From the NCBI GenBank assembly GCA_002840905.1, contig PHDD01000023.1, forward strand, positions 57,481 through 117,385: 59,905 nucleotides of DNA. Reading direction: 5' to 3'. Under the pieces are notes generated by a model. The model worked only from the letters and a program-made list of their open reading frames with translations. It was not told the DNA's origin and did not search any database. The stretch is from Bacteroidetes bacterium HGW-Bacteroidetes-4 (GTDB taxonomy: Bacteria; Bacteroidota; Bacteroidia; Bacteroidales; SZUA-534). Made by a program: the position numbers and the translations under genes. This document shows positions 1 to 11,100 of this stretch, one piece after another (positions within the stretch are counted from its first letter, which is position 1; every line of letters begins with the position of its first letter).

Positions 1-63
1 GCTCAGGGGTAGAGCGCTTCCTTGGTAAGGAAGAGGTCACGGGTTCAATTCCCGTCTTTGGCT
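1..63 (+). tRNA. tRNA-Thr(GGU), 5' end cut by window edge
   Basis: The window opens in the D arm (GCTC/GAGC at 1-4 and 12-15). The anticodon stem CTTCC/GGAAG encloses loop TTGGTAA, so the anticodon is GGT (Thr). The T arm is ACGGG-TTCAATT-CCCGT at 39-55 and the 3' acceptor strand CTTTGGC is at 56-62, with discriminator T at 63. CCA is not encoded. The first nine or so bases lie outside the window. It sits 46 bp upstream of tuf, as is usual for a tRNA-tuf-secE-nusG cluster. Confidence 0.93.
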
Positions 64-109
64 CTAAGACTGGGAATAACTTTTGTCGAATTAGTAATAA
101 CTGGTAATT

Positions 110-1297
110 ATGGCTAAAGAAACGTATCAGAGGATAAAACCTCACGTTAATATTGGAACCATCGGTCACGTAGACCATGGAAAAACGACTTTGACTGCTG
201 CTATCACTAAAGTATTAGCAGAAAAAGGTCTTTCAGAGATGCGTAGTTTCGATTCAATCGATAACGCACCTGAAGAAAAAGAGCGTGGTATTACAATTAA
301 TACCGCTCACGTAGAGTATTCAACTGCAAACCGTCACTATGCACACGTAGACTGCCCGGGTCACGCCGACTACGTTAAGAACATGGTAACTGGTGCTGCT
401 CAAATGGATGGTGCTATCCTTGTAGTTGCGGCTACTGATGGACCTATGCCCCAAACTCGTGAGCACATCTTGTTGGCTCGTCAGGTAAACGTACCTAAAG
501 TATTGGTATTCCTGAATAAAGTTGACATGGTTGACGACGAAGAGTTACTTGAGTTAGTTGAAATGGAAGTTCGCGAATTGTTAGACTTCTATGAATTCGA
601 CGGTGAAAATGCTCCTGTAATCCGTGGATCTGCTTTGGGTGGATTAAACGGCGAAGCCAAATGGGTGGAGAAAATTATGGAGTTAATGGATGCCGTTGAC
701 AGCTGGATTCCACTTCCTGTACGGGATGTTGATAAACCCTTCCTGATGCCTGTTGAAGATGTATTCTCAATCACAGGACGTGGTACCGTGGCTACTGGTC
801 GTATCGAAACTGGTGTTATCAAAACCGGTGAAGAAGTTCAGATCATTGGTTTAGGTGCTCAGGGAATGAAATCTGTGGTAACTGGTGTTGAAATGTTCCG
901 CAAAATCCTTGACAGAGGAGAAGCTGGTGACAACGTAGGTCTGTTGCTTCGTGGTGTTGATAAGGACAAAATTAAGCGTGGTATGGTAATCAGCCATCCA
1001 GGTAAAATTACTCCTCATACAAAAATCAAAGCAGAGATTTATGTATTGAAGAAAGAAGAAGGTGGTCGTCACACACCATTCCATGACAATTATCGTCCAC
1101 AGTTCTACTTACGTACATTGGACGTAACTGGTGAGATTAAATTACCCGAAGGAACTGAAATGGTAATGCCTGGTGATAACGTAACAATCACTGTAAATTT
1201 GATTACTCCGGTTGCTTGTAACGTAGGTTTACGTTTTGCCATCCGCGAAGGCGGAAGAACCGTGGGTGCAGGTCAGATTACTGAAATTATTGAATAA
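110..1297 (+). CDS. tuf: Elongation factor Tu
   Basis: EF-Tu is the GTPase that delivers aminoacyl-tRNA to the ribosomal A site. The 395-residue product has the usual family length. G-domain motifs are clear: P-loop GHVDHGKT at residues 19-26, the switch I region RGITI, DCPGH near residue 81 and NKVD near residue 136. The beta-barrel domains II and III follow. The start is the only ATG that gives the normal N-terminus. The gene lies between tRNA-Thr and tRNA-Trp in the conserved tuf-secE-nusG-rplKAJL-rpoBC block. A hairpin follows the stop codon. Confidence 0.99.
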   Translation: MAKETYQRIKPHVNIGTIGHVDHGKTTLTAAITKVLAEKGLSEMRSFDSIDNAPEEKERGITINTAHVEYSTANRHYAHVDCPGHADYVKNMVTGAAQMDGAILVVAATDGPMPQTREHILLARQVNVPKVLVFLNKVDMVDDEELLELVEMEVRELLDFYEFDGENAPVIRGSALGGLNGEAKWVEKIMELMDAVDSWIPLPVRDVDKPFLMPVEDVFSITGRGTVATGRIETGVIKTGEEVQIIGLGAQGMKSVVTGVEMFRKILDRGEAGDNVGLLLRGVDKDKIKRGMVISHPGKITPHTKIKAEIYVLKKEEGGRHTPFHDNYRPQFYLRTLDVTGEIKLPEGTEMVMPGDNVTITVNLITPVACNVGLRFAIREGGRTVGAGQITEIIE

Positions 1298-1306
1298 ATA
1301 AATTGT

Positions 1307-1336
1307 AAAGAACCTGTTTGTAAAGCAGGTTCTTTA
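1307..1336 (+). terminator. Hairpin terminator/attenuator after tuf
   Basis: The inverted repeat AAAGAACCTG (1307-1316) / CAGGTTCTTT (1326-1335) is perfect over 10 bp with a 9-nt loop. The U tract is short, so partial read-through into tRNA-Trp and nusG is plausible. Confidence 0.7.
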
Positions 1337-1342
1337 TCAAAC

Positions 1343-1415
1343 ACGGGTGTAGCTCAGTTGGTAGAGCACTGGTCTCCAAAACCAGGTGTCGGGCGTTCGA
1401 GTCGCTCCTCCCGTG
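1343..1415 (+). tRNA. tRNA-Trp(CCA)
   Basis: The cloverleaf is: acceptor ACGGGTG (1343-1349) with CTCCCGT (1408-1414), containing one T-T mismatch; D arm GCTC/GAGC; anticodon stem CTGGT/ACCAG around CTCCAAA, giving anticodon CCA; T arm GGGCG-TTCGAGT-CGCTC. The discriminator is G at 1415. tRNA-Trp normally precedes secE in this cluster. Here its last bases are also the left edge of the truncated secE reading frame. Confidence 0.93.
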
Positions 1416-1511
1416 CTAATTGTTGCTTCCTTTATTATAGCCCTCATCATCTATGTTATGGATGTTTCCTTTACGAAAGTAATGGAACTCGTTTACAGTA
1501 TGTTTTATTAA
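1413..1511 (+). pseudogene. secE: SecE C-terminal half only (N-terminus deleted)
   Basis: The frame from GTG 1413 to TAA 1509-1511 encodes about 32 residues beginning VLIVASFIIALIIYVMD and ending MELVYSMFY. This matches the single membrane helix and C-terminal tail of Bacteroidota SecE, the essential preprotein translocase subunit of about 60-65 aa. The expected first half, an amphipathic helix with the conserved S/W-P-T segment, is absent. The SecE frame instead runs straight into the 3' end of tRNA-Trp. There is no ATG or ribosome site; the only possible start (GTG) lies inside the tRNA. The synteny slot tuf - tRNA-Trp - secE - nusG supports the identity. Either a true deletion or an assembly collapse would look like this. 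Confidence 0.8.
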
Positions 1512-1526
1512 TCTTCCTTAGTAGAG

Positions 1527-2060
1527 ATGGAAAAGAAGTGGTATGTAGTACGCGCAGTAAGCGGCAAAGAAAAGAAGGTTAAGGAACAAATCGAAAGTGA
1601 AATTGCACATCTGAAGATGGAGGAATACGTTTCCCAAGTCTTAATTCCTACAGAGAAAATCTACCAGATTCGGAATGGCAAAAAAATCAGCAAAGAGAGA
1701 AGTTTCTTTCCCGGGTATGTGCTTATTGAGGCGGCTTTGGTGGGCGAAATCCCCCATATCCTTCGAAACATTCCGAATGTATTAGGCTTCCTAGGTACAG
1801 GAGGAGAAGCCACTCCGTTAAGGATGGCAGAAGTAAACCGAATTTTAGGAAAAGTTGACGAACTAGCCGAAAGCGATGAAGAAATCAACATTCCTTATAT
1901 TGTGGGAGAAACTGTCAAAGTTATTGATGGACCTTTTAATAGTTTCAGCGGTATTATCGAAGAGGTAAACGAGGAAAAGAAAAAACTGAAAGTTTCAGTG
2001 AAAATCTTTGGGCGCAAAACACCCGTTGAACTAAGTTTTATGCAGGTTGTAAAAGAGTAA
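1527..2060 (+). CDS. nusG: Transcription termination/antitermination factor NusG
   Basis: NusG binds RNA polymerase and couples it to Rho or to ribosomal protein S10. The 177-residue product has the NGN domain (starts [28 protein letters not shown] near residues 60-71) and a C-terminal KOW domain ([18 protein letters not shown], roughly residues 126-145). Length is normal. It starts 15 bp after the secE stop, at the only suitable ATG, and is followed after 10 bp by rplK. Confidence 0.97.
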   Translation: MEKKWYVVRAVSGKEKKVKEQIESEIAHLKMEEYVSQVLIPTEKIYQIRNGKKISKERSFFPGYVLIEAALVGEIPHILRNIPNVLGFLGTGGEATPLRMAEVNRILGKVDELAESDEEINIPYIVGETVKVIDGPFNSFSGIIEEVNEEKKKLKVSVKIFGRKTPVELSFMQVVKE

Positions 2061-2070
2061 ATTATTTATT

Positions 2071-2514
2071 ATGGCAAAAACAGTTGATGGATTAATCAAG
2101 TTGCAGATAAAAGGAGGGGCTGCCAATCCTTCTCCACCTGTTGGTCCGGCCCTTGGTTCCAAGGGTGTGAACATTATGGAGTTCTGCAAACAATTTAATG
2201 CAAGAACTCAAAACAGTGCTGGTAAAGTACTTCCGGTAATTATAACCGTTTATTCGGATAAATCATTCGAATTTATCGTTAAAAAACCACCCGTTGCAGT
2301 GCAGATTTTAGAGGCATCAAAACTTAAAAGCGGTTCGGCCGAGCCAAACCGTAAAAAAGTAGCTGCTATTACCTGGGATCAAGTGAAAGAAATAGCTGAA
2401 GACAAAATGAGTGACTTAAACGCATTCACATTAGATTCTGCTATGAGTATGGTTGCAGGAACCGCACGTAGTATGGGAGTTACAGTTTCTGGTGAATTTC
2501 CCGGCAAAAATTAA
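2071..2514 (+). CDS. rplK: 50S ribosomal protein L11
   Basis: L11 binds 23S rRNA in the GTPase-associated centre. The 147-residue protein has the typical N-terminal segment ([20 protein letters not shown], with the Pro-rich hinge) and the C-terminal rRNA-binding domain ending MGVTVSG. The spacing to nusG (10 bp) and to rplA (19 bp) indicates one operon. Confidence 0.98.
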   Translation: MAKTVDGLIKLQIKGGAANPSPPVGPALGSKGVNIMEFCKQFNARTQNSAGKVLPVIITVYSDKSFEFIVKKPPVAVQILEASKLKSGSAEPNRKKVAAITWDQVKEIAEDKMSDLNAFTLDSAMSMVAGTARSMGVTVSGEFPGKN

Positions 2515-2533
2515 TTAAAAACCTCGAGTTATA

Positions 2534-3229
2534 ATGGCTAGACTAACAAAAAACAGAAAAAAAGTTGCAGATAAAATTGAGGCAGGTAAACTGTATAAAT
2601 TATCTGAAGCTTCAAAGTTGGTTAAAGAGGTGACTACCACTAAGTTTGATGCTTCAGTGGATATCGATGTTCGTTTGGGTGTCGATCCACGTAAAGCAAA
2701 TCAAATGGTTCGTGGTGTTGTTTCATTACCTCATGGAACAGGGAAAGAAACGCGTGTTTTAGTGCTATGTACTCCTGACAAGGAAGAGGAAGCTAAAGCA
2801 GCAGGTGCCGATCATGTTGGCCTCGATGATTACATCGAAAAAATTAAAGGCGGATGGACTGATATCGACGTGATTATCACCATGCCCCCGGTAATGGCTA
2901 AAGTTGGTGCCCTTGGTAGAATCCTTGGACCCCGTGGCTTAATGCCTAACCCCAAAAGCGGTACTGTTACTATGGATGTAGCAAGTGCTGTAAAAGAGGT
3001 TAAGCAAGGTAAAATCGACTTTAAGGTGGATAAATTTGGTATTATTCATGCCGGTATTGGAAAAGTATCTTTCGACAACGATAAGATAACAGAAAATGCC
3101 CGGGAAATGATAAATACTATCTTAAAATTAAAGCCCGCTGCAGCTAAAGGTACTTATGTAAAAAGTATTTACATCTCAAGTACCATGAGCCCTGGAATTC
3201 CAGTGGATGTTAAAACAATTGATGAGTAA
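2534..3229 (+). CDS. rplA: 50S ribosomal protein L1
   Basis: L1 forms the mobile L1 stalk near the ribosomal E site and, in many bacteria, represses its own mRNA. The 231-residue length is normal. The L1 signature around residues 120-140 ([20 protein letters not shown], then [12 protein letters not shown]) is intact. It lies between rplK and rplJ, 12 bp from the latter. No separate L1-binding mRNA hairpin could be assigned by eye. Confidence 0.98.
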   Translation: MARLTKNRKKVADKIEAGKLYKLSEASKLVKEVTTTKFDASVDIDVRLGVDPRKANQMVRGVVSLPHGTGKETRVLVLCTPDKEEEAKAAGADHVGLDDYIEKIKGGWTDIDVIITMPPVMAKVGALGRILGPRGLMPNPKSGTVTMDVASAVKEVKQGKIDFKVDKFGIIHAGIGKVSFDNDKITENAREMINTILKLKPAAAKGTYVKSIYISSTMSPGIPVDVKTIDE

Positions 3230-3241
3230 AAATTATTAGTT

Positions 3242-3757
3242 ATGAAGCGCGAAGATAAGGCTGTAGTAATTAATGAGTTAGCTCAAAAGCTTAAAGATGC
3301 ATCACATTTTTATTTAACTGATATTTCATCATTAAACGCTGAAGATACCAGTAACTTAAGAAGAAAATGTTTCGAAAAAGATATTGAGTTGCTTGTTGTA
3401 AAGAATACCTTACTCAGAAAAGCTATGGAGCAGTCTGAGAGAGATTATTCTGAAATGTTTGAAGTTTTGAAAGGCGCTACTTCTATTATGTTCACCGATG
3501 CGGCAAACGTACCCGGTAAACTTATTAAAGAGTTAAGAAGGAAGAGCGATAAGCCTGTCGTAAAAGCTGCTTACGTTGAAGAAACAGTTTATATTGGAGA
3601 TAATATGCTGGATACCCTGGCTACCATTAAATCCAAAAATGAACTTATTGCTGATGTTATCAGCTTGTTACAATCACCTGCCAAAAACGTGGTTTCTGCC
3701 CTACAGTCGGGTGGACAAACAATTACAGGTGTACTCAAAACATTATCAGAGAAATAG
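3242..3757 (+). CDS. rplJ: 50S ribosomal protein L10
   Basis: L10 anchors L7/L12 dimers to the large subunit. The 171-residue product begins with the family pattern of a short helix followed by FYLTDISSLNAEDTSNLRR, and has the L12-binding C-terminal helix. With only 12 bp between rplA and rplJ, the long L10 leader known from other phyla is not present here. Confidence 0.97.
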   Translation: MKREDKAVVINELAQKLKDASHFYLTDISSLNAEDTSNLRRKCFEKDIELLVVKNTLLRKAMEQSERDYSEMFEVLKGATSIMFTDAANVPGKLIKELRRKSDKPVVKAAYVEETVYIGDNMLDTLATIKSKNELIADVISLLQSPAKNVVSALQSGGQTITGVLKTLSEK

Positions 3758-3802
3758 TTATTAGTAATATTTTAGTAAACAATTAATTAAAAATAGAGGA
3801 AA

Positions 3803-4180
3803 ATGGCAGATTTAAAAAAATTTGCGGAAGAGTTAGTGAACTTAACTGTAAAAGAGGTTAATGAATTGGCTGCAATCCTTAAGGAAGAGTACGGAATTGA
3901 GCCAGCTGCTGCTGCTGTAGCTGTTGCTGGTCCTATGGGTGGTGGTGAAGCTGCTGCTGCTGAGGAAAAAACTGAATTTGATGTAATCCTTAAATCAGCC
4001 GGTGGTCAAAAACTTCAGGTAGTAAAATTAGTAAAAGAACTTACTGGTCTTGGACTTAAAGAAGCTAAAGAAGTAGTTGACGGAGCACCAAAAGAATTGA
4101 AAACAGGAGTAAGCAAAGATGAAGCTGAAGCGTTAAAAGCTAAATTAGAAGAAGCTGGAGCCGAAGTTGAACTTAAGTAA
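3803..4180 (+). CDS. rplL: 50S ribosomal protein L7/L12
   Basis: This is the multicopy stalk protein that recruits translational GTPases. The 125-residue product has the N-terminal dimerisation domain, an Ala-rich hinge (about residues 36-55) and the C-terminal factor-binding domain with [16 protein letters not shown]. It is preceded by an A-rich leader containing GAGG at about 3796 and followed by a strong hairpin. Confidence 0.98.
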   Translation: MADLKKFAEELVNLTVKEVNELAAILKEEYGIEPAAAAVAVAGPMGGGEAAAAEEKTEFDVILKSAGGQKLQVVKLVKELTGLGLKEAKEVVDGAPKELKTGVSKDEAEALKAKLEEAGAEVELK

Positions 4181-4204
4181 AATACTCCAATAATATAGAC
4201 TTAC

Positions 4205-4245
4205 AAGGTTTAGTCCCGGTACAAATCGGGATTAAGCCTTTTTGT
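4205..4245 (+). terminator. Terminator/attenuator between rplL and rpoB
   Basis: A 14-bp stem (4205-4218 with 4227-4240, two G-U pairs) around an 8-nt loop is followed by TTTTTG. It would lower rpoBC expression relative to the ribosomal genes. The rpoB promoter elements begin inside its tail. Confidence 0.75.
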
Positions 4246-4273
4246 TGTTATTTTTAAGTTCAATTTATATTTG
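4245..4273 (+). promoter_or_regulatory. Putative rpoB promoter (Bacteroidota type)
   Basis: TTG at 4245-4247 and TATATTTG at 4266-4273 (fits TAnnTTTG) are 18 bp apart. The start codon is at 4279, only 5 bp past the -7 box, so transcription from here would start at or next to the ATG (a leaderless rpoB mRNA). Confidence 0.45.
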
Positions 4274-4278
4274 TAATT

Positions 4279-7200
4279 ATGGCTTCAAATACTTATCAAA
4301 AAAGGATTAGTTTTGCGACTATTCATAATCAACTCGAGTACCCTGACTTTCTTGAGGTACAGTTGAAATCCTTTACTGATTTCTTTCAAATTAATACTAC
4401 TCCCGAACAACGAAAAGCTGAAGGTTTATACCACGTATTTACCGAGAATTTTCCGATTACTGATACTCGTAACAACTTTGTGCTCGAGTTCCTGGACTAT
4501 TCTATCGATCCTCCTCGGTACACCATCGAAGAGTGTATTGAACGCGGACTTACCTATAGTATTCCACTTAAAGCTAAGCTAAAATTATATTGTACCGATC
4601 CAGAACATGAGGATTTCGACACCGTAATTCAGGACGTTTATCTCGGTACGGTTCCTTACATGACTCCCAAAGGAACTTTTGTAATTAATGGAGCTGAACG
4701 TGTTATTGTATCGCAGCTTCACCGCTCACCAGGTGTTTTCTTCGGACAAAGTGTACACGCCAACGGTACCAAACTTTATTCTGCACGGGTTATTCCTTTT
4801 AAAGGGTCTTGGATTGAATTCGCTACCGACATTAATAGTGTCATGTATGCATACATCGACCGTAAAAAGAAATTGCCAGTTACCACTTTGCTGCGAGCAA
4901 TTGGATATGAAGGTGACAAAGATATTCTTGAAATATTTGGTTTAGCTGACGAAATAAAAGTCTCAAAATCTGGTCTTAAAAAACTTGTTGGACGACGTTT
5001 AGCAGCCAGAGTTCTAAAAACCTGGATTGAAGACTTCGTGGATGAAGATACCGGTGAAGTTGTTTCTATCGAGCGTAACGAAATTATTATCGACCGCGAA
5101 ACAGTACTCGAAAATGATCATATCGACGAAATTATTGATTCCGGAACTAAAACCATTCTGCTTCACAAAGAACAGGCTAATCTTTCTGATTTTGGTATAA
5201 TTTACAATACCCTGCAAAAAGACCCCTGTAACTCTGAAAAAGAAGCCGTATTGCATATTTACCGACAACTTCGGAACTCTGAGCCACCAGATGAAGCCAC
5301 GGCCAGAGACGTAATTGATAAATTATTCTTCTCCGATAAACGATACGATTTAGGAGAAGTTGGGCGTTATAGGCTTAACAAAAAGTTAGGACAGGATACC
5401 GAAATTAACGTTAAAGTTCTGACTAAAGAAGATATTATAGAAATAATAAAATACTTAATTGAACTTATTAATAGTAAAACCGATGTCGATGATATCGATC
5501 ACCTGAGCAACCGTAGGGTTCGTACAGTGGGTGAGCAGTTAATGAATCAATTTGGTGTTGGTTTGGCTCGTATGGCACGTACAATTCGTGAACGCATGAA
5601 TGTTCGCGACAACGAAGTGTTTACTCCAGTCGATTTGATAAATTCGAAAACACTTTCCAGTGTTATCAATTCATTCTTTGGAACCAATGCTTTGTCGCAG
5701 TTTATGGATCAAACCAATCCATTGGCTGAGATGACTCACAAACGTCGTATGTCAGCACTTGGACCAGGCGGTTTATCGCGCGAGCGTGCCGGTTTCGAGG
5801 TTCGTGACGTTCACTATACCCACTACGGTCGTTTGTGCCCTATTGAAACTCCTGAAGGACCAAACATTGGTCTTATTTCTTCACTTTGTGTTTATGCAAA
5901 GATTAACAGTTTAGGGTTCATCGAAACTCCTTACCGTAAAGTTCATGAGGGAGTTGTTGACTTAACCAACGAAGGAGTACTTTATTTAAGTGCTGAGGAA
6001 GAGGAAGACCGGATTATTGCTCAGGCAAATGCTCCTTTACATTCCGATGGACGTTTTGTTAATCCAAGAGTAAAATCGCGCCTTGAAGCCGATTATCCTG
6101 TAGTGGAACCGAGTGAAGTACAAATGATGGATGTGGCTCCAAACCAGATTGCATCCATTGCAGCATCATTAATTCCATTCCTGGAACACGATGATGCCAA
6201 CCGTGCATTGATGGGTTCAAACATGATGCGTCAGGCAGTTCCTTTATTGGTTCCGCAGGCTCCTATTGTGGGAACTGGTATCGAAAAGAAAGTTGCTGAA
6301 GATTCACGTAACCTTATTACTGCCGAAGGCGAAGGAGTAGTTGAATATGTTGATGCGGATGAAATTGTTATTCGTTACAATCGTTCCGAAGAGGAACGTT
6401 TTATCAGTTTTGACGACGATATAGTTCGCTACCGTTTATCAAAGTTTCTAAAAACAAACCAAAATACAACCGTTAATCAGCGACCAATTGTTTTAAAAGG
6501 CGATAAAGTGGTTAAAGGAACGGTATTGACCGAAGGTTACGGAACCGAAGGGGGTGAGTTAGCTTTGGGACGAAACCTGAAAGTAGCTTTTATGCCATGG
6601 AAGGGATATAACTTTGAGGATGCCATTGTGTTGTCCGAAAAAGTAGTTCGCGACGATGTATTTACTTCAATTCATATAGACGAATACATGTTGGAGGTTC
6701 GTGACACCAAACGCGGTCTCGAAGAATTAACTTCCGATATTCCTAACGTTAGCGAAGAAGCTACTAAAAATCTCGATGAACATGGTTTAATTCGCATTGG
6801 AGCTCATGTAAAGCCCGGCGATATTCTTATTGGTAAAATTACACCAAAAGGAGAATCAGATCCATCACCCGAAGAGAAACTTTTACGCGCAATTTTTGGT
6901 GATAAAGCCGGCGATGTTAAAGATGCGTCATTAAAAGCTTCTCCATCGTTAACCGGAGTGGTTATTAACAAAAAATTGTTTTCACGTTCAGTTAAGGATA
7001 AGAAAGTTAAATCGGCTGAAAAACCCTTGCTTCAAAAACTTGATGACGAGCTGGAACGTAAGTTGAACGATTTAAAAGACAAATTAATCGATAAACTTTT
7101 TGTGCTGGTTAACGGGAAAGTATCGCAAGGAGTAAAAGACTATTTTGGTGGCGATATGATTTCGAAAGGAACCAAATTCACCCAAAAAATTCTGCAAGAT

Positions 7201-8091
7201 TTAGATTACTTAAATATAAATCCCAACAAGTGGACTACTGATAAAGATAAAAATACGGTAATCAGCGAATTGTTGAATAATTACCTCATCAAACACCGCG
7301 AAATTGAAGGCGACATTAAACGCAAGAAATTCAATATAACGGTAGGTGATGAATTACCAAACGGAATTGTTCAATTAGCCAAAGTTTACATTGCCCAAAA
7401 ACGAAAAATTAAAGTGGGTGATAAAATGGCAGGTCGTCACGGGAACAAAGGTATCGTTGCTCGCGTAGTGCGTGAGGAAGATATGCCTTTCCTTGAAGAC
7501 GGAACACCGGTTGATATTGTTTTGAACCCACTGGGCGTACCTTCGCGTATGAACCTTGGACAGATTTACGAAACCGTATTGGCTTGGGCCGGACAAGAAC
7601 TTGGACTTAAATTTGCTACACCAATTTTTGATGGTGCTACACTGGATCAAATTAGTGAATACACCACTAAAGCCGGAGTTCCTGAATTTGGTAGAGCTTA
7701 CCTTTACGATGGAGGTAGTGGCGAAAGATTCCACCAACCTGCAACGGTAGGTATTATTTACATGCTGAAACTGGGCCACATGGTCGATGACAAAATGCAT
7801 GCTCGTTCAATAGGACCTTATTCACTTATTACGCAACAACCTTTGGGCGGTAAAGCACAATTTGGTGGTCAGCGTTTTGGTGAGATGGAGGTATGGGCAC
7901 TCGAAGCATTTGGTGCGGCAAACATTCTTCAAGAGATTCTTACCATTAAATCAGACGATGTAAGTGGTAGAGCTAAAGCTTACGAAGCTATTGTTAAAGG
8001 TGAACCAATGCCAAATCCCGGAATCCCGGAATCACTAAACGTGTTATTGCACGAACTACGTGGTCTTGGATTGAGTATGAATTTAGATTAA
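4279..8091 (+). CDS. rpoB: DNA-directed RNA polymerase subunit beta
   Basis: The catalytic beta subunit of RNA polymerase, 1270 residues, is full length for this phylum. Recognisable blocks include the rifampicin region with [21 protein letters not shown] and [12 protein letters not shown], followed by [13 protein letters not shown]. Further on are GYNFEDAI, the C-terminal [13 protein letters not shown] and the C-terminal clamp segment [21 protein letters not shown]. The gene is separated from rplL by a hairpin and from rpoC by another hairpin. No frameshift or internal stop is seen. Confidence 0.99.
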   Translation: MASNTYQKRISFATIHNQLEYPDFLEVQLKSFTDFFQINTTPEQRKAEGLYHVFTENFPITDTRNNFVLEFLDYSIDPPRYTIEECIERGLTYSIPLKAKLKLYCTDPEHEDFDTVIQDVYLGTVPYMTPKGTFVINGAERVIVSQLHRSPGVFFGQSVHANGTKLYSARVIPFKGSWIEFATDINSVMYAYIDRKKKLPVTTLLRAIGYEGDKDILEIFGLADEIKVSKSGLKKLVGRRLAARVLKTWIEDFVDEDTGEVVSIERNEIIIDRETVLENDHIDEIIDSGTKTILLHKEQANLSDFGIIYNTLQKDPCNSEKEAVLHIYRQLRNSEPPDEATARDVIDKLFFSDKRYDLGEVGRYRLNKKLGQDTEINVKVLTKEDIIEIIKYLIELINSKTDVDDIDHLSNRRVRTVGEQLMNQFGVGLARMARTIRERMNVRDNEVFTPVDLINSKTLSSVINSFFGTNALSQFMDQTNPLAEMTHKRRMSALGPGGLSRERAGFEVRDVHYTHYGRLCPIETPEGPNIGLISSLCVYAKINSLGFIETPYRKVHEGVVDLTNEGVLYLSAEEEEDRIIAQANAPLHSDGRFVNPRVKSRLEADYPVVEPSEVQMMDVAPNQIASIAASLIPFLEHDDANRALMGSNMMRQAVPLLVPQAPIVGTGIEKKVAEDSRNLITAEGEGVVEYVDADEIVIRYNRSEEERFISFDDDIVRYRLSKFLKTNQNTTVNQRPIVLKGDKVVKGTVLTEGYGTEGGELALGRNLKVAFMPWKGYNFEDAIVLSEKVVRDDVFTSIHIDEYMLEVRDTKRGLEELTSDIPNVSEEATKNLDEHGLIRIGAHVKPGDILIGKITPKGESDPSPEEKLLRAIFGDKAGDVKDASLKASPSLTGVVINKKLFSRSVKDKKVKSAEKPLLQKLDDELERKLNDLKDKLIDKLFVLVNGKVSQGVKDYFGGDMISKGTKFTQKILQDLDYLNINPNKWTTDKDKNTVISELLNNYLIKHREIEGDIKRKKFNITVGDELPNGIVQLAKVYIAQKRKIKVGDKMAGRHGNKGIVARVVREEDMPFLEDGTPVDIVLNPLGVPSRMNLGQIYETVLAWAGQELGLKFATPIFDGATLDQISEYTTKAGVPEFGRAYLYDGGSGERFHQPATVGIIYMLKLGHMVDDKMHARSIGPYSLITQQPLGGKAQFGGQRFGEMEVWALEAFGAANILQEILTIKSDDVSGRAKAYEAIVKGEPMPNPGIPESLNVLLHELRGLGLSMNLD

Positions 8092-8096
8092 TTAAT

Positions 8097-8127
8097 AAGT
8101 GTACCGGAAACTCCGGTGCACTTTTAC
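8097..8127 (+). terminator. Hairpin between rpoB and rpoC
   Basis: A 12-bp stem AAGTGTACCGGA (8097-8108) / TCCGGTGCACTT (8112-8123), with one G-U pair and a 3-nt loop, is followed by TT. With its short U run it is probably an attenuator or mRNA-processing hairpin rather than a full stop. Confidence 0.6.
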
Positions 8128-8151
8128 ATAACCATTTAAATCTTTCTATTT

Positions 8152-11100
8152 ATGGCCTTTAGAAAGGAAAATAAAGTAAAGGGTGATTTCACAAGGATTA
8201 CTATAGGTTTAGCCTCACCAGAAGAGATTCTTGAAAGATCGAGCGGTGAAGTTTTAAAACCCGAAACCATTAATTACCGGACCTATAAACCGGAAAGAGA
8301 TGGATTGTTTTGTGAGCGGATTTTTGGTCCGGTTAAAGATTACGAATGCCACTGCGGTAAGTACAAAAGAATCCGCTATAAGGGCATTGTTTGCGACCGT
8401 TGTGGGGTTGAAGTTACCGAAAAGAAAGTTCGCCGTGAGCGAATGGGACACATCCAACTGGTTGTTCCTGTAGCGCACATCTGGTATTTTAAATCACTAC
8501 CCAATAAAATTGGGTATTTATTAGGGTTGCCTACTAAAAAATTAGATACCATTATCTACTACGAACGTTACGTAGTTATAAATCCGGGAGTATTAGCCGA
8601 AGAAGGAGTTCAGTATTTAGACTTTTTAACCGAAGAAGAGTACCTGGACTTAATGGATAAACTTCCAAAAGAAAACCAACACCTCGAGGATAGTGATCCC
8701 AATAAGTTTATAGCAAAAATGGGTGCTGAAGCACTTTATTCTTTGCTTGAGCGTTTAGATTTGGATGAATTATCGTACTCATTGAGGCATAAAGCCGGAA
8801 CAGAAACTTCGCAACAACGGAAAAACGAAGCCTTAAAACGACTTCAGGTTGTTGAATCGTTCCGGGCTTCGGCTGGTAGAAACCGTCCGGAATGGATGAT
8901 TGTTAAAGTTGTTCCGGTAATACCACCTGAGTTACGTCCCTTGGTACCACTCGATGGAGGTCGCTTTGCCACTTCCGATTTGAACGATTTATACCGTAGG
9001 GTTATTATCCGTAACAACCGGTTAAAACGGCTAATCGAGATTAAAGCTCCTGAAGTTATTCTCAGGAACGAAAAACGTATGTTGCAAGAAGCTGTTGACT
9101 CACTTTTCGACAACTCACGTAAAGCCAATGCGGTTAAAACCGAAAGTAACCGTGCCCTGAAGTCTTTATCCGATAGTTTGAAAGGTAAACAAGGACGTTT
9201 CCGTCAAAACCTGTTGGGTAAACGTGTTGACTACAGCGCCCGTTCAGTAATTGTGGTTGGTCCCGAGCTAAAAATGCACGAATGTGGATTGCCAAAAAAT
9301 ATGGCAGCCGAATTATATAAACCTTTCATCATACGCAAGTTAATTGAAAGGGGAATTGTAAAAACGGTAAAATCGGCCAAGAAAATTGTTGACCGCAAAG
9401 ATCCCGTGGTTTGGGATATTCTCGAGAATGTGTTGAAATCGCATCCCGTGCTGCTTAACCGTGCTCCTACACTTCACCGTTTGGGTATTCAGGCTTTCCA
9501 GCCTAAGCTTATCGAAGGAAAAGCAATTCAATTGCATCCATTGGCATGTACCGCATTTAATGCCGACTTTGACGGTGACCAGATGGCCGTTCACTTACCT
9601 TTAGGTAATGCAGCTATTCTTGAAGCTCAAATGTTGATGCTTGGATCGCACAATATACTGAATCCGGCTAACGGAGCACCAATTACCGTTCCATCCCAAG
9701 ACATGGTTTTGGGATTGTACTACCTTACCAAAGGGCGTACGGGTGTAAAAGGTGAAGGGTTGAATTTCTATTCGCCCGAAGAGGTTACCATTGCATACAA
9801 TGAGAAAAGGTTAGCACTTCATGCAAACATCAAAGTTAAAACCTTTGATTTGGTTGATGGCGAACTGAAAAATGTGTTAATTGAAACCACGGTTGGACGT
9901 GTAATTTTTAACCAACACGTGCCCAAAGAAGTAGGTTTTATCAATGAAATATTGACCAAGAAATCGCTTCGCGACATCATTGGAAATATTTATAAAGTTT
10001 GTGGAACAGCTGTTACGGCCAAGTTTCTCGACGATATCAAAGACCTTGGTTACCGTACCGCTTTCGAAGGAGGATTATCATTTAACCTTGGAGATGTGAT
10101 TATTCCCGACGAAAAAGTTACACTGGTAAACGAAGGTTATGCTCAGGTTGATGAGGTAATGAACAATTACAACATGGGTTTTATTACCAACAACGAGCGT
10201 TACAACCAGATTATTGATATCTGGACACATACCAATGCCAAACTAACCCAGATTCTAATGAATCAATTAAGCACCGATAATCAAGGGTTTAACTCTGTTT
10301 ATATGATGCTTGATTCAGGAGCAAGGGGTTCAAAAGAGCAGATTCGTCAGCTTTCAGGAATGAGGGGACTTATGGCAAAACCGCAAAAGTCGGGTGCCGA
10401 GGGAGGACAAATTATTGAAAACCCGATTCTTTCAAACTTTAAAGAAGGACTTTCTGTACTAGAGTACTTTATTTCAACACACGGTGCCCGTAAAGGTTTG
10501 GCCGATACCGCACTGAAAACGGCTGATGCCGGTTACCTTACCCGTCGTTTGGTTGACGTATCGCAAGATGTTATAATTAACGAAGAAGATTGTGGAACCT
10601 TACGTGGTTTGGTTGCTCAAACGTTGAAAAAGAACGAGGAAATTGTTGAAACCCTATACGAGCGTATTCTTGGTCGTACTTCGGTTCACGACATTTACCA
10701 TCCAATTTCGGGCGAATTAATTGTTGCTTCAGGTGAAGAATTTACCGAAGAAATTGCCCGTGTAATTGAAAAATCACCCATCGAGCAGGTTGAAATGCGT
10801 TCGGTGTTAACCTGTGAATCGAAGAATGGTGTTTGCGCCAAATGTTATGGGCGTAACCTTTCAAACAGCCGCATGGTTCAAAAAGGTGAGGCAGTTGGTG
10901 TTATTGCTGCCCAGTCGATTGGTGAACCGGGAACACAGCTTACACTGCGAACCTTCCACGTGGGGGGTACTGCAGGTAACATTGCTACCGACTCAAGTGT
11001 AATTGCCGGTTACGATGGAAGGCTGGAATTTGAAGAATTGAGAACCATAGAAATCGAAGATCAGGAAGGAATTGCTGCTGATGTGGTTATTGGCCGTTTG

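Noticed and set aside
1358-1582. 74-codon plus-strand frame over tRNA-Trp and the secE remnant
   Set aside because: It starts inside the tRNA, has no homology and runs out of frame through the SecE and NusG coding sequence.
7375-7800. 141-codon antisense frame inside rpoB
   Set aside because: Mirror frame of a strongly conserved gene, with no start signal or family pattern.
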